Below, in pieces: positions 36,766-44,819 of a DNA stretch of 64,000 nt; positions within the stretch are counted from its first letter, which is position 1, and every line of letters begins with the position of its first letter. Location: positions 186,001 through 250,000 of the forward strand of contig NZ_BRVO01000001.1 in the NCBI RefSeq assembly GCF_027924185.1, in the 5' to 3' direction. A program made the translations under genes and the position numbers. Source of the DNA: Neptunitalea lumnitzerae (GTDB taxonomy: Bacteria; Bacteroidota; Bacteroidia; Flavobacteriales; Flavobacteriaceae). Under the pieces are notes generated by a model. It did no database searches. It worked only from the letters and a program-made list of their open reading frames with translations, and had not been told where the DNA came from.

Positions 36766-38937
36766 CTATTCAAGCACTATATTCGGACGTTTATAATGGT
36801 CCCAAAAGTCCTTATGAAATTTTACTTTATCAAAAAGAGTTTGCTCTTTTCTGTATGATATTTTATCCTCACCTACATTAAATTTGCTCCAAGTTCCTTG
36901 AATACTAAGCGTAAAGTTTTTGATATCTCCTGCTTCATTTTTCACATTCCCTTCTACCCTATTCTCCACATCTGCTATATAATAAACACCTTGATATTTT
37001 TTAAATCTAGTGGAGCTTTGCTCTACTGTATACATTTTAGAAGTATATGCTTTAAGCTCTTTTTTAAAGGCATAACCTTCTTTAAAATGGTCCGGAAAGT
37101 TAGTCACATCCCAACGTTCATCTATCTTTAAAAAAGCATAATCATCTGTAGTAATATATACATAGCCCGAGTATTTACTCTCAAATGTTCTACCCGTATA
37201 GGTAGCATGGTTTCTAGGAGAACTAAACTCAATTTTATATACTTCTCTTCCCCACAAACTATCTTTCTTAATAATGTAAATATCCATCTTTTTGAATTTC
37301 CGAGCTTCTAATATAGGGGCATACTGTATAGGATTTACATACGCAAAACCATAGTAAGACCTTAAATTAGCAGGCTTAAACTCCACATCTTTTTTATAAT
37401 GTACTTCTTCAATATTCACGGTATTTCTGTTGCTACTATTTACATACCCCCTATCAAACTGACTTGCAGTAAACTCATAATCTAACACCAGAGTATCATC
37501 TACCTTCATTGTAGAAGTTGCGTATAAATAAGAACCAAAAGAGTTCTTAGGGTAGTTTTCAGGAATTCTATTGATAGCTTCTCTCATTACCTGATATGCC
37601 GTTCTTTTTTCATAAATAACTACCTCTTCTAACCATGTTGCTGGCATAATGGTATCAAAATCCTTTTCACCTCTAACCAAATCTTTGCTCGTATTTTCTT
37701 CTGGAGCAACTACTGTAACCACAGAATCTTTAATGGGAGTTGAAGGAACCGATTTATCAAAATACAAATACCCATCATGCAGCTCACTTAAATTAGCTTC
37801 CACAAAAGTTACAGGACTAAAAAGTCGTTGTGCAACCATTGTATCCATAGCCTTCTGATGCCCTGAAACGTACACCATAGAAGCTTTTGTATTTTTTAAA
37901 AAAGACTCAAATGAGTTTTTCTTAATAGGCGTTTTATTCCATTTACCTTGAATGTACAAAGAGTCTTCTGCTGTTACACAAGCCAAACTAAACACATCAT
38001 CTTTCAGTTTACTTTTTACATAAGACCCCATTGGTACAAAGTTTGCCAACGCTGTTTTTTCAACAGAACTTACATTATTTGCAAAATGCTGATTGGCACC
38101 CCAACAGATCACCTTTTCATCTGGATGCGCCTCTAAGTACGCCAATAAATTTTCAGCCATTTGAGCATCCCGAATGTTATCATTAGCAGTCGTATTAAAA
38201 CTAGACAACAACAATTCACGGTTCTTAGCATCTTTGCCTAATGTTAACAAACCACGGACAATCTGTTTCCAATAAAAAACTTCTTCACTATCAGTAAGAG
38301 TTGTTATTTTAGCTACTAATTTCTTTAATTTTAGCTCAAACTCATCATAACTAATATCCGCTTCATCAAAAAGCCCTGACCTACTTATAGATTCTAACAG
38401 CAATATGAAATCGTCGGTATTCAGTTTCAACTTAATGTCATGCTTATGACAAAAGTCTTGTAACGCATTTACTAAATTCTCATTACCATGTACCCCTGTT
38501 ATCTGATGATCAAACCCTACTACTTTTAAAACGTCTCTTCGATTCTCAAAAAACTGAACAAAATCTTGAAACTCCTTGCGTTTACCCCATACCGAAAAAA
38601 GTGATTTACGAAACGCCTCTGCTACATTGGCTCCGTGATCAATCTCTTGCTGGGCTGCATACAAATCATACATACCTGATTCAAAAGCAATGGTTGTAAA
38701 TCCCATTTCAGTAATTAAATACTCCGCTATTCTTCCTTTTGTAGCAATTATGTTTCCGTCATAATGACTAATTTCACCCAACATCACAACCCTGGCATCT
38801 TTAATCTCATCTTTTAGAAATTCAAAATCATTGCTACTAGTTCCTTCAGAACACACCTTAAACTTAGGTTGAAAGTTCTGAGAATTTACAGTACTCACTA
38901 TGATGAATAGTAAAAACAAGGTATATATATATTTCAT
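36766..38937 (-). CDS. Secreted erythromycin-esterase fold fused to a C-terminal Bacteroidota domain
   Basis: This 723-residue protein has a signal peptide (residues 1-19). Residues ~25-350 form an erythromycin-esterase-like domain: VVMLGEISHYDGNIIATKGRIAEYL with the GExxH pair, TTIAFESGMYDLYAAQQEID, LKVVGFDHQITG, and CWGANQHFANN with the second His. After a linker, residues ~430-723 contain AYQVMREAINRIPENYPKNSF and later KIDERWDVTNFPDHFKEGYAF, the pattern found behind carboxypeptidase-regulatory-like domains in many Bacteroidota secreted proteins. The combination is a fusion of an Ere-like enzyme and a structural/unknown domain. Substrate unknown. Confidence 0.87.
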   Translation of the reverse strand: MKYIYTLFLLFIIVSTVNSQNFQPKFKVCSEGTSSNDFEFLKDEIKDARVVMLGEISHYDGNIIATKGRIAEYLITEMGFTTIAFESGMYDLYAAQQEIDHGANVAEAFRKSLFSVWGKRKEFQDFVQFFENRRDVLKVVGFDHQITGVHGNENLVNALQDFCHKHDIKLKLNTDDFILLLESISRSGLFDEADISYDEFELKLKKLVAKITTLTDSEEVFYWKQIVRGLLTLGKDAKNRELLLSSFNTTANDNIRDAQMAENLLAYLEAHPDEKVICWGANQHFANNVSSVEKTALANFVPMGSYVKSKLKDDVFSLACVTAEDSLYIQGKWNKTPIKKNSFESFLKNTKASMVYVSGHQKAMDTMVAQRLFSPVTFVEANLSELHDGYLYFDKSVPSTPIKDSVVTVVAPEENTSKDLVRGEKDFDTIMPATWLEEVVIYEKRTAYQVMREAINRIPENYPKNSFGSYLYATSTMKVDDTLVLDYEFTASQFDRGYVNSSNRNTVNIEEVHYKKDVEFKPANLRSYYGFAYVNPIQYAPILEARKFKKMDIYIIKKDSLWGREVYKIEFSSPRNHATYTGRTFESKYSGYVYITTDDYAFLKIDERWDVTNFPDHFKEGYAFKKELKAYTSKMYTVEQSSTRFKKYQGVYYIADVENRVEGNVKNEAGDIKNFTLSIQGTWSKFNVGEDKISYRKEQTLFDKVKFHKDFWDHYKRPNIVLE

Positions 38938-38974
38938 TAAAAAGGTTGTTTTATGTTCTATATACTGAAGATTT

Positions 38975-39016
38975 AATACTTCTAGAATCGGTTTTCAATA
39001 TTACAATAGAAGTATT
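38975..39016. promoter_or_regulatory. Inverted repeat in a divergent promoter region
   Basis: AATACTTCTA (38975-38984) and TAGAAGTATT (39007-39016) are perfect 10-bp inverted repeats 22 bases apart. They lie between the divergent Ere-like fusion (-) and rhomboid (+) genes. They could be an operator or an RNA hairpin, or chance in AT-rich DNA. Confidence 0.35.
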
Positions 39017-39099
39017 TTACTTACACAAAGTAACAAAAAACCTGTATACTTTACCAAATCTTTAAAACTACTCATAAACCATAAAAATTGATTCTTCGT

Positions 39100-39107
39100 T
39101 ATATTTG
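39100..39107 (+). promoter_or_regulatory. Bacteroidota -7 promoter element upstream of the rhomboid gene
   Basis: TATATTTG fits TAnnTTTG exactly and ends 19 bases before the start codon. A TTG lies 9 bases upstream, which is too close for a standard -33 box. It is a plausible but incomplete promoter for the rhomboid gene. Confidence 0.45.
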
Positions 39108-39126
39108 TAACGTAATATGATGTGCG

Positions 39127-39753
39127 ATGACAAATCATCAACAGAAAATAACATTCCGCTACCTATTTAAAACCTTACTTAGTAACTTAAATCCAAGTAC
39201 CGCAGGGATAGGCATTATTAGTTTATTTATACTAAATACATTGGTATTTTCGGCTATGGTATGGAATGGAGCCCATATAATTTTCACCACCAACCACACC
39301 TTACTTACTTTTGGTGGCATGCGCTACCAAGAAGTTACAAACGGACAATATTGGCGCATGGCATCTGCAATGTTTGTACACAATGGCATACTACATTATT
39401 GCTACAATATGGGCGGACTCTTACTAGCAGGTAATCTTTTACAAAAGGTATTACCTACTTATAAAATACTCATATTATATTTAGTTACTGGTATCATAGC
39501 CGCCTTTTTTACACTTTATTTTAATAGTTACTCTGTTAGTGTGGGAGCTTCGGGTGCCATATTTGGGTTATATGGGTATATAATTGCTTACAAATTAGAG
39601 ACCTCTAACCTTACTGCTTGGTGGTTGATATTACTATTTCCAATAGCAAGTTTGCTTATAGGCTTTACCCTGCCAGGGGTAGATAATGCTGCTCATTTTG
39701 GCGGACTCATAGCTGGTTTTACAATAGGTGTTATAGGACACAAAAAAACATAA
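39127..39753 (+). CDS. Rhomboid family intramembrane serine protease
   Basis: The 208-residue protein has six transmembrane helices. The GxSG motif is VGASGA with the catalytic Ser142, and the paired His190 is in AAHFGG. The loop-1 motif GQYWRMASAMFVHNGILHYCYNM is present and carries the conserved His and Asn of rhomboids. It cleaves within membranes, but the substrate is unknown. Its stop lies 3 bases before the convergent stop of the next gene, leaving no room for a terminator between them. Confidence 0.93.
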   Translation: MTNHQQKITFRYLFKTLLSNLNPSTAGIGIISLFILNTLVFSAMVWNGAHIIFTTNHTLLTFGGMRYQEVTNGQYWRMASAMFVHNGILHYCYNMGGLLLAGNLLQKVLPTYKILILYLVTGIIAAFFTLYFNSYSVSVGASGAIFGLYGYIIAYKLETSNLTAWWLILLFPIASLLIGFTLPGVDNAAHFGGLIAGFTIGVIGHKKT

Positions 39754-39756
39754 AAG

Positions 39757-40947
39757 CTACTCTACTACTTTACGTATATAATACCACGGTATATCAAACA
39801 ACCCTTCATGAAGATAAATATACATAACATCTTGCTCTTTTGTGCTATTATATACCGTAGCACCCACACTTGTTTCTTTGGGCTCTGTAAGCGTACCCCA
39901 AGCATTCAACGTTATATAATAAGATGTTCCTCCCTTTGAAGATGTATGCTTACGTTTAGAAACTACTTTTGCACTAAACCTTTCAGGTATATGATTATCA
40001 AACAAACAGTTGGTTAACACTAGAGTACCATAACTATATGCGGTAAGCGACATAAGCACCCCAATAAGCATACTTAGCCGTTTCACCTGTTTAGTAGATT
40101 GCTTTATTACAAGTATAACAATAGCCAATAAAACTACGGTTAACAATACCAATGGCCCCCATAAGCTATTATAATCAAAAATATCAAAAGATTGTAATGC
40201 TACAATTGCTAACGCTATGGAGGGCAACATAAGTCCTAAATGTATAGAAGCATATGCACTTCCTTGTTTTTCTTCTATGCGTAAGGCTCCCTTAAAAACA
40301 ACAATTACAATTAAAATTATGGGAATAAATACAATAGTTAAACAGCAGGTAATGAAATAAAATGGCCCCTCAAAGAAAAGCAATGCTGCTAAAATACTAC
40401 CAAACCAATTGAGAATGTTTGCCGCCAACTTCGCTTTCTTTAAATAAGCCTGGCGTTCTTGAACAGTAACACCGTAGTCATGATTACTCATAATATCTGT
40501 GTACTCACCCTCAAAAACTTGTGCCTCTATATCTACAAAGTTACTAGTTATCCATTCTTGTAATTCAGTAGCATTAGCTACATACTTATAATTACTTAAG
40601 GTAATCTTTTTATGTATCTCTGGTCGTTTCGGGTATATTTTTAAAGATCGGTCAGTCACCTCATACCCTTTAACATCTTCTATGCGTAATGCATTTACAC
40701 CCAGAGGGTGTATATGCACAATACCCTTATCGCCAACTTGTATAGCTCCTTTAAAAGTATCTACCAATGCATACACCAAAAATGCTAACATACCCAAAGA
40801 CAAAGGAGTCATAAAATACATAAGAACATCAGCAACATCTTCTAATACAAACGGCATTATCAATATCCAAACAAACAATGCTATTAATAGGAAGAGCACT
40901 ATAAGCGCAAAAATTCGCCAACCTTTGGCAAGTTTATAAGTCTTCAT
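39757..40947 (-). CDS. Polytopic membrane protein, hypothetical
   Basis: I start at ATG 40947 (MKTYKLAKGWRIF), since the longer frame adds a non-membrane stretch before the first helix. The 396-residue protein has two N-terminal helices (about 13-35 and 44-62), a soluble bPH-like segment (GDKGIVHIHPLGVNALRIEDVKGYEVTDRSLKIYPKR) and further helices at ~185-290. The C-terminal part is soluble. It is probably an inner-membrane protein of unknown function. A short unstructured gap of ~60 bases separates it from the beta-barrel gene upstream. Confidence 0.82.
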   Translation of the reverse strand: MKTYKLAKGWRIFALIVLFLLIALFVWILIMPFVLEDVADVLMYFMTPLSLGMLAFLVYALVDTFKGAIQVGDKGIVHIHPLGVNALRIEDVKGYEVTDRSLKIYPKRPEIHKKITLSNYKYVANATELQEWITSNFVDIEAQVFEGEYTDIMSNHDYGVTVQERQAYLKKAKLAANILNWFGSILAALLFFEGPFYFITCCLTIVFIPIILIVIVVFKGALRIEEKQGSAYASIHLGLMLPSIALAIVALQSFDIFDYNSLWGPLVLLTVVLLAIVILVIKQSTKQVKRLSMLIGVLMSLTAYSYGTLVLTNCLFDNHIPERFSAKVVSKRKHTSSKGGTSYYITLNAWGTLTEPKETSVGATVYNSTKEQDVMYIYLHEGLFDIPWYYIRKVVE

Positions 40948-41010
40948 AAAACAAAAATTCCTGACACCAACAAATGGCATCAGGAACAAAAATATCTATT
41001 CTTTGGTTAT

Positions 41011-41616
41011 TTAAAAAATGTAACCAAAACCAATTTGAAACACTACTAGGTTATATTCACCAGCATCTTGTGTAAGCGAATAATTAGCACGAGCATCAAC
41101 CAAAATATTGGTTCCAAACATATTATAAGTTAATCCTCCAGTAAGAAAAAGAGCAGTATCATCTTCTTCAATTTCTTCACTAACTAAACTAGATCTATGT
41201 CCAAAAGTTCTATAGGTTAAGTACGTAAACTGCGGGCCTGCAAGGGCACTAAAATTTTCTACAATTTCATAAGAAACCAATCCTGCCACAGAAAAACCAA
41301 ACTGATCTAGTTCAAACTCATCCACATAGTAATGAACACCGTCATCTCCATAGGTCATTCCCTCAAAGTCCATTTCACTTGTTAGGTAATCCATAGATAC
41401 CTCCGGATGAATTTTCCATCTTTCAGCCATTGGAATCTCAAGGAATGCTCCACCATAAAATCCTACCTCGTAACCAAACTCTATAGGATAATTATCTGGC
41501 GCCCCTGTATAGCTAGAGATGTTGGTTCCTGAACGTACCCCAAACTTAACTTGTGAAAAGGCTACTGAAGTAACCAAAGTACAAAGTACAGTGAAGAAAA
41601 AAATAGATTTTTTCAT
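41011..41616 (-). CDS. Outer-membrane beta-barrel (porin-like) protein
   Basis: This 201-residue protein has a Sec signal (residues 1-21, VAFSQ). The mature part alternates amphipathic strands (VKFGVRSGTNISSYTG, YEVGFYGGAFLEIPM, FSVAGLVSYEIVENFSALAGPQFTYLTYR) and ends in aromatic VFQIGFGYIF, the C-terminal signature of outer-membrane barrels. It fits the porT/OmpA-barrel-like 'outer membrane beta-barrel' family found widely in Bacteroidota. Transported molecule unknown. It is likely monocistronic. Confidence 0.9.
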   Translation of the reverse strand: MKKSIFFFTVLCTLVTSVAFSQVKFGVRSGTNISSYTGAPDNYPIEFGYEVGFYGGAFLEIPMAERWKIHPEVSMDYLTSEMDFEGMTYGDDGVHYYVDEFELDQFGFSVAGLVSYEIVENFSALAGPQFTYLTYRTFGHRSSLVSEEIEEDDTALFLTGGLTYNMFGTNILVDARANYSLTQDAGEYNLVVFQIGFGYIF

Positions 41617-41695
41617 TATAAATTTATTGATTAGGTTGTTGGCTCAAAAGTAGACGCTTCATCTTTTTAATCCATACGGTAATCCGTAAACAAAA

Positions 41696-41726
41696 AAAAA
41701 GCGACCCTTTTTATGAGTCGCTTTTA
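41696..41726 (-). terminator. Rho-independent terminator of the S24 repressor gene
   Basis: Read on the minus strand, AAAAGCGAC and GTCGCTTTT form a 9-bp stem and a run of nine T residues follows. It lies 26 bases beyond the stop of the S24 gene. Confidence 0.85.
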
Positions 41727-41751
41727 TCTATAGTAATATACTATCAACATT

Positions 41752-42480
41752 TTATCTTCTTCTACGTGAACGCTTTACATCAATTACGTTAAACACAGCA
41801 ATTAAATCGTCCATATATACTTTTTGATCAGGAAATCTCGGATTTAAACTACGCAACACTAATTTCCCGGTAGATAAGTCTTGCGCTACAATACGCTTTA
41901 CCAACAAACCATCTGTTTTGTGCGCAATTACAAAATCCCACTTGTGAATATGCAATCCGCTCTGCCATAAATGGCGTTGTACCTCTCTACATAAAATCAA
42001 GTCGCCCTCAAACAAACTATCGTAGGGTTCGTCTTCACTCTCCATACTTTCACCAGTTACCTCAAATGTAAGATAGCGACCTTTATATTCCTTATCAACC
42101 TCCCACGGCACCTTTGGTAATACCTCTTCAAAAGTATCTCTATCTGTATCCCAATTCGATAGAAAACCAGCTTGCACACGCTTACCCACTAATGGCACCA
42201 GCATAAAAGTTTCGTAATCTGTCCAAATTAACTCATGGTGTGCTTTGCGTACATCGGTAGTTTCGCCCACACCCGCAATGGCTTTCTCTTCTTGTTCATT
42301 GGTAAAAAACTGAGCCACCGTAACTCCATAATGCTGTGCTATAAGCTCTAAGTTTTTATAAGGCACTGCCACTTTACCTGCCTCGTAATTTTGAATGGTA
42401 CGTAAACTTACACCAAGTACCTCAGCAAGGTCAGATTGACTTTCTTTTTTTTCTTTTCGTAACTCCTTTATTTTCAACAT
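41752..42480 (-). CDS. S24-family (LexA/UmuD/CI-like) transcriptional repressor
   Basis: I start at ATG 42480 (MLKIKELRKEKKESQ). The 242-residue protein has an N-terminal XRE helix-turn-helix (4-60: QSDLAEVLGVSLRTIQNYEAG) and a C-terminal S24 peptidase domain. The catalytic pair is Ser145 (VTGESM) and Lys195 (LLVKRI). The linker has RVQAGFLSN, where A104-G105 resembles the UmuD cleavage context (VQCGFPSP). This suggests RecA-stimulated self-cleavage and derepression after DNA damage. Divergent genes lie 110 bases away behind a candidate operator. It resembles phage or integrated-element repressors as much as a cellular regulator. Confidence 0.92.
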   Translation of the reverse strand: MLKIKELRKEKKESQSDLAEVLGVSLRTIQNYEAGKVAVPYKNLELIAQHYGVTVAQFFTNEQEEKAIAGVGETTDVRKAHHELIWTDYETFMLVPLVGKRVQAGFLSNWDTDRDTFEEVLPKVPWEVDKEYKGRYLTFEVTGESMESEDEPYDSLFEGDLILCREVQRHLWQSGLHIHKWDFVIAHKTDGLLVKRIVAQDLSTGKLVLRSLNPRFPDQKVYMDDLIAVFNVIDVKRSRRRR

Positions 42481-42515
42481 AAAACAGAAATATTCAAACA
42501 AAATAAGAATATTTA

Positions 42516-42542
42516 TTTCATATTTAATTTGCTTATATGAAA
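42516..42542. promoter_or_regulatory. Candidate operator of the S24 repressor
   Basis: TTTCATAT (42516-42523) and ATATGAAA (42535-42542) are perfect 8-bp inverted repeats 11 bases apart. They overlap the -33 to -7 spacer of the promoter for the divergent three-gene cluster. Their position and symmetry suit binding by a dimeric HTH protein such as the S24 repressor. Confidence 0.55.
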
Positions 42543-42560
42543 TTATATTGCGTAAATTTG
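42528..42560 (+). promoter_or_regulatory. Bacteroidota promoter for the small-gene cluster
   Basis: TTTG at 42528-42531 and TAAATTTG at 42553-42560 match the -33 TTTG and -7 TAnnTTTG boxes with a 21-base spacer. The start codon of the first gene lies 31 bases further on. This is the best promoter match I found in the window. Confidence 0.65.
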
Positions 42561-42591
42561 TTTCGTAATCAACTCAAAGATACGAAAAAAA

Positions 42592-42975
42592 ATGACCACT
42601 TCTACAAATAACATACTTAAAGACACCGTTTTTAAGAAACTGGTACAAGCACTATCCCCTACCGATAGTACCTTGGAAAACGTATTTCTAGAAGCTGAAT
42701 GGGGCAAACACAGACTCTCTTGCTATGCGTTACCAGAAGATAATTACACGTTAATGGTAGAAGACTTTGGGTTTGAAAGTAAAGGCGTTTGGTATCAAGC
42801 AAACCCTACCGACAATCAATTAAAAACATTAGAAGACCTACTAGAAAAAGAACTTGATCGACTTTATAAGTCAACAGAACAAACTCTTGACTATGAAAGG
42901 GATATTGACGATATGGAGCAAGAAATGCAACATACCTACAACCACATAAATAATAACTTTTATACTGGCTATTGA
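42592..42975 (+). CDS. Hypothetical protein in S24-adjacent cluster
   Basis: The 127-residue protein has no signal or membrane segment. It has a beta-rich first half (LENVFLEAEWGKHRLSCYALPEDNYTLMVEDFGFES) and an acidic coiled-coil-like C-terminus (KTLEDLLEKELDRLYKSTEQ, DYERDIDDMEQEMQ). The family is unknown. It is the first gene behind the promoter with the candidate operator and is followed 2 bases later by the next gene. Confidence 0.75.
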   Translation: MTTSTNNILKDTVFKKLVQALSPTDSTLENVFLEAEWGKHRLSCYALPEDNYTLMVEDFGFESKGVWYQANPTDNQLKTLEDLLEKELDRLYKSTEQTLDYERDIDDMEQEMQHTYNHINNNFYTGY

Positions 42976-42977
42976 AC

Positions 42978-43220
42978 ATGAAATTATGGATTCAAAACTT
43001 TACAGGGGTACTACCCAATGGCAACCGATACAAAATTGTAGTAACTAATACCAATGGATTTATTAATGCCTATATGTATGAGGAAATAGAGGGGATATTT
43101 TGGGTTGATAGTGTAGCACAAGCATTATGGAAAGAAGGATACCAATCCTACTTACAGGCACTTAAAAAAGTATTAAGTGCATTACAAAACACCTACCCCA
43201 TTCAACTTATAAAAACATAA
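42978..43220 (+). CDS. Small hypothetical protein in S24-adjacent cluster
   Basis: I start at ATG 42978; the frame also opens with a TTG two codons earlier. The 80-residue protein is rich in Asn, Tyr and Trp (MKLWIQNFTGVLPNGNRYKIVVTNTNGFINAYMYEEIEG). No family is recognised. It starts 2 bases after the stop of the preceding gene, so the two are a translational unit. Confidence 0.7.
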   Translation: MKLWIQNFTGVLPNGNRYKIVVTNTNGFINAYMYEEIEGIFWVDSVAQALWKEGYQSYLQALKKVLSALQNTYPIQLIKT

Positions 43221-43287
43221 ATACGCAAAATTATTGCACAAAAATAGAGTATTCGCCCTAGTGGCTTTATAAAATATATTTTCAGAC

Positions 43288-43539
43288 ATGGAATTAACAG
43301 GAAAAATTGATTGTATTGCAGTAGAAAACAACAACGGAAACGACAAAAAAATGCTAACCCTTGTAAATGGCAGAGAGGTTCTATTTGTAGAGTTTCAAGG
43401 AAAGAATATCCATCTATTAGACACTTTTGAAAAAGGTGATGAAGTGAGTATTCAAGCCCGATTTAACGGTAAAATTTCTGGCCTTGGTAGAAAGTACAAC
43501 AACATTATAGGTAAGCGTATAGACCTGCAACCAATGTAA
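43288..43539 (+). CDS. DUF3127-like small OB-fold protein
   Basis: The 83-residue protein reads MELTGKIDCIAVEN, then LTLVNGREVLFVEFQGKNIHLLDTFEKGDEVSIQARFNGKISGLGRKYNNIIGKRID. This order of strands matches DUF3127, a small OB-fold family proposed to bind single-stranded nucleic acid. The match is by eye only. It is 67 bases after the previous small gene and may be third in the cluster. A nucleic-acid role would suit the S24-regulated setting. Confidence 0.72.
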   Translation: MELTGKIDCIAVENNNGNDKKMLTLVNGREVLFVEFQGKNIHLLDTFEKGDEVSIQARFNGKISGLGRKYNNIIGKRIDLQPM

Positions 43540-43551
43540 CACCACCTTATT

Positions 43552-43591
43552 AATTCAGCATTACCAAGCATATCTCTGGTGATGCTGAATT
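43552..43591. terminator. Hairpin between convergent genes
   Basis: AATTCAGCATTACC (43552-43565) pairs with GGTGATGCTGAATT (43578-43591) with one G-T pair, making a 14-bp stem. It lies between the small cluster (+) and the TPR gene (-). The T-run is short, so it is a probable but not perfect terminator. Confidence 0.6.
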
Positions 43592-43615
43592 ACTTTTGGG
43601 GTACCCCTCTTAAAA

Positions 43616-44503
43616 CTAATCCATCGTAGATAAGTAAGATCTTGCATACTCCTTTTCAGCTTCAGTACCGACGGTTTCAATCTTTTCATAAACCTTTTTA
43701 GCCTTATCTGTTTGATCTGTTAAATTATAAGATTGCCCTAGTAACTTTAATATGCTTATATTCTCAGGTAAAACTTTTGCCCCTTGCTCCAAAATTTTGA
43801 TAGCCTCTTCCTTTTGATCATAAACTAAATAAGACATCCCTAGCACAGTATATCCTTTAGCATAATTAGGAAACAATTGAATAGCGGTTTGTGCTGTTTG
43901 CTTCAAGTAAGGTATATTATGAGTACTCATAAAATCTGCATTACTAAACATCTTATCAAACACTTCAAAAACCAGATTTTCACTTACCACCTCCTCATTG
44001 GCTGGCAAATGCCACTCCATGTGATTTACAGCACCTTGCTTAATCATATCTTCCAAAGCCTCTAATGCCATCTTATAGAAAAACAAACTAGCCGTCGTTT
44101 CAATTTTGTAAACCCGTAAATCTAATCTATTTGGCGCTAAAGCTATTGCCTTATCTAGTGCAGCATATGCCTTATCTATTTCAGTGTGTTTTGCAAAAAA
44201 ACGCTCAGATAAATAACTAAAAGAAATGGTATCAGAAGTTCTTTCTGCGTTGTTTTCATAAAGCTTATCTACTCCGCCAGCCTCAAATTTTCCATTTGCT
44301 TTTAAATAATAATACAAAAAGTAACTGTAAAACAATTCCGGATCTTGGGGCGCATCTTTCTCCCAATCTCTCAGTATTTCGTACTGCTTAATGGTATCGC
44401 CTACCTCAGCATAATTTTCAAATTCTGTGTAATATGAGTTTTGGGAAAAACCTGTTTGTGCTGTCACTAACAGCATCAATAACACTATTTTATGTAGTTT
44501 CAT
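43616..44503 (-). CDS. Secreted TPR-repeat protein
   Basis: This 295-residue protein has a signal peptide (residues 1-20, TGFSQ). The mature part is helical with TPR pairs such as DKAYAALDKAIALAPNRLDLRVYKIE, AKGYTVLGMSYLVYDQKEEAIKILEQGAKVLPENISILKLLGQSYNLTDQTDKAKKVYEKI. It probably acts as a periplasmic scaffold. Partner unknown. It stands alone between a hairpin and a T9SS pseudogene. Confidence 0.85.
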   Translation of the reverse strand: MKLHKIVLLMLLVTAQTGFSQNSYYTEFENYAEVGDTIKQYEILRDWEKDAPQDPELFYSYFLYYYLKANGKFEAGGVDKLYENNAERTSDTISFSYLSERFFAKHTEIDKAYAALDKAIALAPNRLDLRVYKIETTASLFFYKMALEALEDMIKQGAVNHMEWHLPANEEVVSENLVFEVFDKMFSNADFMSTHNIPYLKQTAQTAIQLFPNYAKGYTVLGMSYLVYDQKEEAIKILEQGAKVLPENISILKLLGQSYNLTDQTDKAKKVYEKIETVGTEAEKEYARSYLSTMD

Positions 44504-44630
44504 ATATGGGGTTTGGTTTTATAAATCTACATAATTTTTAAATTACTTTCAATAGAAAGTTTATTAACCTTTAAAACTGTCCTGAAAAATAAAGCTATGT
44601 GTATTTAGCTAACATCCTCAAATTTCATGA

Positions 44631-44784
44631 ACAAAAGGGAAATACAACCTGCAAGGCCAAAAGGTAAAAGAGTTTACCAAACCACAAGGTAGATATCAGT
44701 TAGAAGACCTTACCACAGGACTATATTTAGTAAAAATTAGCACTAACCCAGGGGGTACTTACCAAGCAAATGATTAAAAAATAA
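44631..44784 (+). pseudogene. Frameshifted remnant of a T9SS C-terminal sorting domain
   Basis: From 44643 the plus strand reads YNLQGQKVKEF, then LTTGLYLVKIS. This is the conserved end of a T9SS type A domain as in the two surface proteins at 162-6034. A stop precedes it in frame and the usual ending TKQMIKK is reached only after a shift near 44749-44761, ending with TAA at 44782-44784. No upstream gene body remains. It is a dead 3' fragment, with its old terminator still just beyond it. Confidence 0.75.
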
Positions 44785-44790
44785 TCCATA

Positions 44791-44819
44791 AAAAACGCCC
44801 TGAAATTCAGGGCGTTTTT
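44791..44819. terminator. Terminator shared by the pseudogene and the TPR membrane gene
   Basis: AAAAACGCCCTGAA and TTCAGGGCGTTTTT form a perfect 14-bp stem around one base, with A and T runs on both sides. The right arm includes the final codons and stop (44807) of the minus-strand gene, so the terminator overlaps the gene end. Confidence 0.88.

Noticed and set aside
43552-43591. Extra copy of the array palindrome
   Set aside because: The arms TTCAGCAT/ATGCTGAA are in the opposite order to element B and the CGTC head is absent, so I treat it as an ordinary hairpin.
44791-44819. Array-like CCCTGAA/TTCAGGG palindrome
   Set aside because: It is explained as a terminator with A/T runs and lacks the loop and head of the array element.
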